26,895 bases of DNA from Oscillospiraceae bacterium (GTDB taxonomy: Bacteria; Bacillota; Clostridia; Oscillospirales; Ruminococcaceae). The stretch spans positions 1 to 26,895 of the forward strand of contig CAAGBQ010000001.1 in assembly GCA_900768105.1 (NCBI GenBank), in the 5' to 3' direction. A program made the translations under genes and the position numbers. Shown here one piece after another: positions 22,152-26,895 of this stretch. How positions within the stretch are numbered: position 1 is the stretch's first letter; every line of letters starts with the position of its first letter. The notes beneath the pieces were generated by a model. That model was not told where the DNA came from, did no database searches, and saw nothing but the letters and a program-made list of their open reading frames with translations.

Positions 22152-23797
22152 AGCTGCTCACCCTCCTCGCAAGTGATTATATTCGGCACAAGGTGCCTTG
22201 TCATGCGGCTTGCCGCGGTGGTATAAAAGCTGTTATCCGCAAAAAACTTCTTCGGCGAGCCTTCCGAAACAATGTATCCGTCAAAAAACAGCATACAGTG
22301 GTCGGAATATTTTGCACAAAACTCAATATCATGCGTCACCATAAGCACGGAAACGCCGCTATTCCGAAGTCCGCGCAAAATTCCGCCGAGATTTTCTTTT
22401 GAAAGAGCGTCCATGCCCTTTGTCGGCTCATCCAAAAGCAAAATTTTCGGCTCCAAAAGCAAAATTTTTGCAAGGGCGGCCTTCTGCATTTCGCCGCCGG
22501 AAAGGTCATAAGGGTGCCGGTCAAGCAGCCCAGAAAGCCCAAGCATTTTTGAAATAAGCGCCACACGCTCCGCTATTTCTTCCTTTTTAAATTTGCGGAG
22601 CTTGAGCACCTCTTCAAGGTCGCGGCGCAAGGTATCAAACACAAAAAGCGACTGGGGGTTTTGCGGAAGCACAGCAAGATTGTGCTCAAAAAGCTCCGTG
22701 CCCTTATATTTCTTCAAATCCTTGCCCGCAACCGTGATTTTTCCCATATTGTATTTGTTTTTCTGCGAAATTACGGAAAGGGTCGTGGTTTTGCCCGCTC
22801 CGTTTCCGCCCAAAATTGAGCATATCTCTCCGCGGCGAAGGCTGAAGCTTATATTGCGGAGCACCGGCTCCGCTCCTTTTTCGTATTGGAACCAAACCTC
22901 GCTTACATCTATGGCGTGCTCCTCCGGCCGTTTTTCCTCCGTGAGCACGGGCTTTGGCAGGGTTTTGCCCTCCATCTGTTTGCTGAACCAGCGGCGGCCC
23001 TCCACAATGCTCAAAGGGCACTCGTCCTTGAGCACGCAGCCATACATCCTTGCGGGGGTCGGCAGCGCCTTATACATTCCGTCGCGTTCGTTTTCCGCAA
23101 GGTACTGCGCCATCTCCTGCGGAGGAAGATATTTTATCGCTTCACCGTGCTCCATAAGCAGCACCTTATCGGCATAGCCGTAAACATCCTCAAGATTATG
23201 CTCGGTTATAATTATGGTTGTGCCAAGCTCCAGATTTATTTTGCGCACATTTTCAAGAAATTCGCGGGAAGCGATTGGGTCAAGCTGGCTTGAAGGCTCG
23301 TCCAAAATAAGCAGCTTCGGCTGCATAAGCATTACGGAAGCAAGATTAAGAAGCTGCTTTTGCCCTCCGGAAAGCTCGGCGGTCTTTTTACGGAACCATG
23401 TGTGAATTCCGAAATAGTTTGCCATTTCCGCAACTCTGCTGCGGATTATATGGGTCGGCACGCCGAGATTTTCCAGCCCGAAAGCAAGCTCGTGCCAAAC
23501 CTTATCCGTAACAATCTGGGAATCCGGACTTTGCATAACAAAGCCGATTGCCGCAGCGGAATCCACATCCGGAATATCGTTTATGTTTTTTCCGCAAAAC
23601 TCTATGCTGCCCTGCATTTCGCCAAAAGGGCGGAGCTGCGGCTTTAAGCTTCGGAGAAGGGTCGATTTTCCGCAGCCGGAGGGGCCGCATACCACAATAA
23701 ATTCTCCTTCGTTTACCGTAAAGCTTATATCTTTAAGGGCCGGTTTTTCGCCAAGGGAATATTTAAAGCCAAAGCCGTTTACTTTAACTGTTTCCAT
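22133..23797 (-). CDS. ECF transporter ATPase, two ABC domains fused
   Basis: A 554-residue protein with both energising ATPases in one chain, like YkoD. Domain 1 (about 1-225) has Walker A GPSGCGKST (38-46), signature LSGGQ (142-146) and LLILDEPSSQLD. Domain 2 (about 295-520) has Walker A GGNGAGKTT (330-338), signature LSGGE (432-436), LLLDEPTKGMD and a switch His (MVTHD, 489). The linker (about 230-290) is unremarkable. It couples ATP hydrolysis to EcfT and the S component. ATG 23797 has GGAGG 7 nt upstream and overlaps the ecfT 3' end by 19 nt; the open frame upstream to 24160 lies inside ecfT and is not used. Confidence 0.92.
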   Translation of the reverse strand: METVKVNGFGFKYSLGEKPALKDISFTVNEGEFIVVCGPSGCGKSTLLRSLKPQLRPFGEMQGSIEFCGKNINDIPDVDSAAAIGFVMQSPDSQIVTDKVWHELAFGLENLGVPTHIIRSRVAEMANYFGIHTWFRKKTAELSGGQKQLLNLASVMLMQPKLLILDEPSSQLDPIASREFLENVRKINLELGTTIIITEHNLEDVYGYADKVLLMEHGEAIKYLPPQEMAQYLAENERDGMYKALPTPARMYGCVLKDECPLSIVEGRRWFSKQMEGKTLPKPVLTEEKRPEEHAIDVSEVWFQYEKGAEPVLRNISFSLRRGEICSILGGNGAGKTTTLSVISQKNKYNMGKITVAGKDLKKYKGTELFEHNLAVLPQNPQSLFVFDTLRRDLEEVLKLRKFKKEEIAERVALISKMLGLSGLLDRHPYDLSGGEMQKAALAKILLLEPKILLLDEPTKGMDALSKENLGGILRGLRNSGVSVLMVTHDIEFCAKYSDHCMLFFDGYIVSEGSPKKFFADNSFYTTAASRMTRHLVPNIITCEEGEQLCKSLC

Positions 23798-24681
23798 TTC
23801 CGGTCCTCCTTTAACTGAATAAGCGACGGCAAAATGCCGAGGGCAAAGAACGCTCCGTAGAGCAGGATATTTACAAAATTCATTTCCGGCCAAACGGTGG
23901 TGGGATAAAATATCATGCTTCCGCGGCCGCTTGCATAAGTGTAAATTTCTGCGGCAAACAGAACCGCAATTACCGCAAGCATAACTCCGTCGCGCCTTCC
24001 GAAGCGGAAAATCGAAAAGCTGCTGCGCCGGTGTTGGCCATATCCGCGCGCCCGCATGGAATCCGCGGTTGTTACCGCGTCCTCCAGCGACCAGCTTACC
24101 AAAATTGACAAAATCCGCGCGCCGGATGTTACTCGCTGCTTTATGCTTCCGCTTTTCCAATCCATGCCGAGGGTTCTTTGGCTGTCCGCAATCACCTTTA
24201 CCTGCGAAAGCAGCTTTGGAATAAGCGAAAGGGTCATACTTACGATAAGGGCGATTGCCGGAAGGATTTTTCCGAAAATATATAGGAATTTATCGGAGCT
24301 TACCACCGTATTATAGCAGGTGAACCAAACAACTGCGGCAAACATCATTCCGCCGGAAACAAGGCCGTAAATAAAGGATTCCAGCGTAACCGGATTATCT
24401 TCAATATAAAAAAGGAAGGTTGCGCCGTGGTGATTAAAAAGCGGATTTGCAAGGGCAACCATAAGAAACATCGGAATGCCGAAGCCGAGAGTTGCAAAAA
24501 GCGTCTTTTTGCCGTTGATAAGCGCGGAAAAAACAATGGCACAGCAAAGAGAAGCATAGGCAAAAAACGGGTGAATAAAAAGCAGGGTGCCCGCAATCAC
24601 CGCGACGAAATAGCCAAAGCTCACTATCGGGTGATAGAGCGCAAGGCCGGATTCGGTTTTTCTCTGATTTTCCGCTGTCAT
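23779..24681 (-). CDS. ecfT: ECF transporter transmembrane component T
   Basis: A 300-residue membrane protein with several hydrophobic helices (near 20-60, 65-80, 105-125, 135-155, 235-250 and 270-290). The coupling motif is visible as ADSMRARGYG (about 213-222), where the Ala-Arg-Gly part contacts the ATPases; an upstream DSQRTLGMDW supplies the second coupling region. It links the S component to the double ATPase. ATG 24681 follows AAGGAG by 5-6 nt, 13 nt after the DUF4430 gene stop. Confidence 0.92.
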   Translation of the reverse strand: MTAENQRKTESGLALYHPIVSFGYFVAVIAGTLLFIHPFFAYASLCCAIVFSALINGKKTLFATLGFGIPMFLMVALANPLFNHHGATFLFYIEDNPVTLESFIYGLVSGGMMFAAVVWFTCYNTVVSSDKFLYIFGKILPAIALIVSMTLSLIPKLLSQVKVIADSQRTLGMDWKSGSIKQRVTSGARILSILVSWSLEDAVTTADSMRARGYGQHRRSSFSIFRFGRRDGVMLAVIAVLFAAEIYTYASGRGSMIFYPTTVWPEMNFVNILLYGAFFALGILPSLIQLKEDRKWKQLK

Positions 24682-24694
24682 TTGTTCTCCTTTT

Positions 24695-25267
24695 TTATCC
24701 GGCGTAATTATCGCCTACATCCTTTCCCAAATCGCAGGTATAAACAAGCTCGACGGTATCTCCGCGCCGCACCTTATACTGGCCCATTCCGAAGGAAGGG
24801 AACCAGCCGTTTACTTTATACATCCAACCGCTTAATGCGCCGCAATCGAACTCATAAAGATTTGCCGCGCCTTCGATATACGGAAGCTTTTTGCCGCCCT
24901 TATATTCCATATGGATTTTATTTTCCTTTGCCGCGGCGGCAATTACATCAAAAGCGCTTGCGCCGTCCTCATACCGTACTTTGTAAGAATCAAGAACAAT
25001 TCCGTCCGCAGGAAGAAGGCTTTGCAATGTTTCGGAAAGCTTTCCGCTTTCCACCGCGGTTTTGCAGCTTATGTTTACATAGCAGATATTTTCATCCGGA
25101 CGGTTTTCTATATCGTTATTTGCGTCTTTCATCGCGGCGGCAAGCTCCTCATCGGAAAGCTCGCGGCCGTAATCGTCAAAGCTTTCTATTCCCCCTGACG
25201 GAAGGTCACTTTGACAGGAGCAAAACACAAGCACAAGTGCAAAAAGCGCGGCAAAAATCTTTTTCAA
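24695..25267 (-). CDS. DUF4430 (transcobalamin C-terminal-like) lipoprotein
   Basis: A 190-residue predicted lipoprotein: signal peptide with a lipobox-like FCSC (acylated Cys18), a helical/acidic stretch to about 60, then strands and the C-terminal DUF4430 motif GALSGWMYKVNGWFPSFGM followed by YKVRRGDTVELVYTCDLGKDVG. The same fold caps cobalamin in transcobalamin/intrinsic factor, and these lipoproteins are often found with ECF operons. I infer that it binds a corrinoid or similar ligand outside the cell and passes it to the S component. The TTG start at 25267 has AGGAGGG 7 nt upstream. First gene of the operon, behind a leader with a terminator hairpin. Confidence 0.86.
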   Translation of the reverse strand: MKKIFAALFALVLVFCSCQSDLPSGGIESFDDYGRELSDEELAAAMKDANNDIENRPDENICYVNISCKTAVESGKLSETLQSLLPADGIVLDSYKVRYEDGASAFDVIAAAAKENKIHMEYKGGKKLPYIEGAANLYEFDCGALSGWMYKVNGWFPSFGMGQYKVRRGDTVELVYTCDLGKDVGDNYAG

Positions 25268-25292
25268 GGCAAAGCCCTCCTATTTTGCAAAT

Positions 25293-25355
25293 AAAAAAGC
25301 GGTTTTTCGGAAGATGAAAAGCCGCAGGCAAAAGCTTTTGTGCGGAACCCATCCC
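25293..25355 (-). promoter_or_regulatory. Candidate attenuator leader of the ECF operon
   Basis: On the minus strand an intrinsic terminator, GCGGCUUUUC-aucuucc-GAAAAACCGC followed by UUUUUU (25325 down to 25293), lies between promoter and gene. Upstream, CCGCA...UGCGG (25345-25341 with 25326-25322), with CAAAAG/CUUUUG inside, forms an alternative hairpin that uses the terminator's 5' arm; GGGAUG (25355-25350) can extend it by pairing with CAUCUU (25316-25311). The two folds exclude each other. No known riboswitch consensus recognised. Confidence 0.6.
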
Positions 25356-25373
25356 ATACTTATACGATTAGTA

Positions 25374-25402
25374 ATTATAGAGCCTATCGCATTTTCTGTC
25401 AA
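25374..25402 (-). promoter_or_regulatory. Promoter of the ECF operon
   Basis: On the minus strand TTGACA (25397-25402), 17 nt, TATAAT (25374-25379): a full consensus promoter, giving a leader of about 100 nt. Confidence 0.9.
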
Positions 25403-25440
25403 CCGAATACGCGCTTTTTCGCCGTTCCAAAATCAGGAAG

Positions 25441-25845
25441 CTATAACATTGTCGGTGCAAGAAAGGCAAAAGCCGGAATATTACGCAAAACCCCATAGCA
25501 TATTGCGACGGCGCAAAGCGCCCAAAGCGGCCAAAGCGGTATTATCCGCTTTGCAGGCTCGTTTCCATAGCGAACATAGCGATATGCAAAAACGGCAATA
25601 TATATTCCGGCAAACGGCGCGCAAACGGTAAAAAGCGCATTATAGCGCAGCGCTTGATACAAATCCAGATGCAGCATTGCGCGCAGCGCCCGCGAAGCTC
25701 CGCAGCCGGGGCAATACAGCCCCGTAAGGGAATGAAGCGTACAGGGAATTCCCGCACCGACGCCGTTTTCGGTAAAAAATATATACAAGAGAGCGGCGGC
25801 GGCACATACTGCCGCCGCCGAAACGCCGATTATTCGTTTTTTCAT
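25441..25845 (-). CDS. DUF2752 membrane protein
   Basis: A 134-residue membrane protein with three hydrophobic segments (about 5-25, 65-90, 104-122). The DUF2752 signature GLYCPGCGASRAL, with paired cysteines and an Arg, is clear after the first helix, close to a preceding Cys (PCTLHSLTG). Function of the family is unknown. It follows the CD225-like gene by 9 nt; ATG 25845 has no good ribosome binding site, and GTG 25851 is also possible, so coupling to the upstream gene is likely. DUF2752 and CD225-type genes are often found side by side. No clear terminator is seen before the ECF operon promoter. Confidence 0.85.
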   Translation of the reverse strand: MKKRIIGVSAAAVCAAAALLYIFFTENGVGAGIPCTLHSLTGLYCPGCGASRALRAMLHLDLYQALRYNALFTVCAPFAGIYIAVFAYRYVRYGNEPAKRIIPLWPLWALCAVAICYGVLRNIPAFAFLAPTML

Positions 25846-25854
25846 TTGCACAAA

Positions 25855-26421
25855 TCAGAAGTTATAGTATATATAATCCTGAATATCCTCTATGGAGCTT
25901 GCAAACAGGCCGGTTACCATACCAAGGACGGTTTGCAATACAAAAAGACCGATTCCCACAAAGAAAAGTATCTTTGCGATTTTAATCTTATTTACGGCAG
26001 AAACCATATCTCCGGTTTTCATTGCGTTATTGCCCTGAATTGCAAATACCAGACCGATTATTCCGAGGATGCCCGGAATGGAGCAGCAGCATCCCACAAT
26101 AATCATAAGGATATTGAGAACTATCCAAAGAGTGGGGTTGGGAATATCCGCGGGCTGAACCGGCTGTGCATTATAAACCGGCTGTTGGGCATACTGCGGC
26201 TGCTGATAAGACTGATATGTATCCTGTGGTGCTTCGGGCTGCTGCGGCTGCTGATAGGACTGGTATGTATCCTGCGGTGCTTCGGGCTGCTGCGGCTCCT
26301 CCGGCCGCTGATACTGTTGATTTACGGGTTCCTGCACGGGTTCGGCGGGCACCTTCATTCCGCAATTTCCGCAAAAGGCAGAACCCTCCGGAATTTCCGC
26401 TCCGCAATTTTTACAAAACAT
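25855..26421 (-). CDS. Zinc-ribbon protein with CD225/dispanin-like membrane domain
   Basis: A 188-residue protein: N-terminal zinc ribbon (Cys3, Cys6, Cys17, Cys20), then a Pro/Gln-rich low-complexity linker (about 25-95) with two perfect 16-residue repeats (QPEAPQDTYQSYQQPQ at 45-60 and 61-76), then a two-helix membrane domain: PTLWIVLNILMIIVGCCCS, a re-entrant PGILGIIGLVFAIQGNNAM, a charged loop SAVNKIKIAK and a second helix to about 172. This order and the CCC motif resemble CD225/dispanin proteins. ATG 26421 has GGGGG 8 nt upstream. First gene of a two-gene unit with DUF2752. Function unknown. Confidence 0.83.
   Translation of the reverse strand: MFCKNCGAEIPEGSAFCGNCGMKVPAEPVQEPVNQQYQRPEEPQQPEAPQDTYQSYQQPQQPEAPQDTYQSYQQPQYAQQPVYNAQPVQPADIPNPTLWIVLNILMIIVGCCCSIPGILGIIGLVFAIQGNNAMKTGDMVSAVNKIKIAKILFFVGIGLFVLQTVLGMVTGLFASSIEDIQDYIYYNF
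26194..26289. repeat. In-frame tandem duplication (2 x 48 bp) in the CD225-like gene
   Basis: Two 48-bp units encode identical 16-residue peptides, with a few synonymous differences (for example GATAAGACTGATATG against GATAGGACTGGTATG). A related shorter piece follows. Copy number may vary between strains. Confidence 0.8.
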
Positions 26422-26512
26422 TCTGTTTGCCCCCTTTTATAATTTTACAAGGCGCGGCTTCCTTTGCCCTGCGCCACCTTTTATTCATTCATTATAATAA
26501 AAGTACATTTAT

Positions 26513-26541
26513 ATTATAGCAAAAAAAATTTTACATTTCAA
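26513..26541 (-). promoter_or_regulatory. Promoter of the CD225-like/DUF2752 unit
   Basis: On the minus strand TTGAAA (26536-26541), 17 nt, TATAAT (26513-26518), about 90 nt before the ATG. A T8 run in the spacer could make promoter strength phase-variable by slippage. Confidence 0.7.
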
Positions 26542-26639
26542 CAGCGATGAATGAATTTTGTGCTTTTTTGTTAACAATTATATGCGCGGCGCGAAACTTG
26601 CAAAGGAGATAGAAATGCGCGCCGTTTCCCGCGGTGCGT

Positions 26640-26895
26640 GGCGGGAACACAACTTGCTCCCTGTGCAAGCCCCGCACCGTGCAGGTTGAGCGCGAACCTC
26701 GGCTCCCCTGTTTAAGGTCGCACCGCGCAGATTGAGCGCGAACCTCGGCTCTCCTGTGCAAAGTAGTTCGCAACGAGGGGTTGTAGTGCGAATCTTGGCT
26801 CCCCTGTGTAAGGGGAGCTGGCACGGCGATTAAGGATTTAAACGCCGTGACTGAAGGGTTGTATCTGCGACCAGTTACGGCGTTTGCACTCTTTA
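26640..26895. repeat. Intergenic repeat region; copy B of the 47-nt repeat at 26774-26820
   Basis: No gene seen. 26774-26820 is a near-identical inverted copy of 17207-17253 (3 mismatches). It is followed by GGCACGGCG...CGCCGTGAC (26821-26852), another inverted repeat, and TGAAGGGTTGTATCTGCGACC. Upstream, TTGAGCGCGAACCTCGGCTC occurs twice (from about 26687 and 26732). The pattern of short hairpins separated by GGGTTGTA is seen in intergenic repeats of gut Clostridia (general knowledge, not checked). Confidence 0.75.

Noticed and set aside
25268..25402. Cobalamin riboswitch or T-box upstream of the ECF operon
   Set aside because: The leader is only about 100 nt and lacks the B12 box and the T-box TGGNACCGCG motif. 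Kept as an uncharacterised attenuator candidate.
26531..26824. Minus-strand open frame of 97 codons near the right end
   Set aside because: It lies wholly within intergenic repeat sequence, has no ribosome binding site, and its composition (many Arg, Ser, Gln) reflects repeats.

Overview
The window is chromosomal DNA from a low-to-moderate GC Gram-positive bacterium, most likely a gut-type member of the Clostridia (Oscillospirales-like). The evidence is strong GGAGG ribosome binding sites, SigA-type TTGACA/TATAAT promoters, ribosomal protein L27 with a cleavable N-terminal extension next to its Prp protease gene, ECF vitamin-type transport, lipobox lipoproteins, and frequent TTG start codons. 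The placement is inferred from gene content, not from a database search.

Layout. 1-2964 (minus): 5' part of rpoB, leaving the window, with its own consensus promoter. 3423-10221 (minus): one tight operon encoding all seven enzymes from DAHP to chorismate plus chorismate mutase, with two gene fusions (chorismate mutase-AroB and AroE-AroK) and an embedded GNAT acetyltransferase; most junctions are 4-nt start/stop overlaps. 10406-11149 (plus): yebC, divergent from the aro operon. 11310-13538: two unrelated small lipoproteins (plus) around a zinc-ribbon membrane protein (minus), with a family of GC-rich palindromes. 13605-15885 (minus): rplU-prp-rpmA-obg. 16248-17087 (plus): secreted, membrane-anchored protein of unknown function. 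17314-18090 (minus): HATPase_c protein. 18292-19302 (plus): gapdh. 19379-19558 (minus): small ribbon-helix-helix regulator. 19811-20998 (plus): stand-alone MsmK/UgpC-type sugar ABC ATPase. 21075-21493: four-unit tandem array of about 100 bp. 21444-25267 (minus): ECF transporter operon (DUF4430 lipoprotein, EcfT, fused double ATPase, S component), probably for a corrinoid, preceded by a leader with competing terminator and antiterminator hairpins. 25441-26421 (minus): CD225-like zinc-ribbon protein and DUF2752 protein. 26530-26895: intergenic repeats, one of which is an inverted near-copy of sequence at 17207-17253.

Most of the window is core metabolism and information processing. The points most worth a second look are the attenuator-like leader of the ECF operon, the tandem array that duplicates a gene 3' end with its terminator hairpin, the fused and compacted shikimate operon, and two families of intergenic palindromic repeats.
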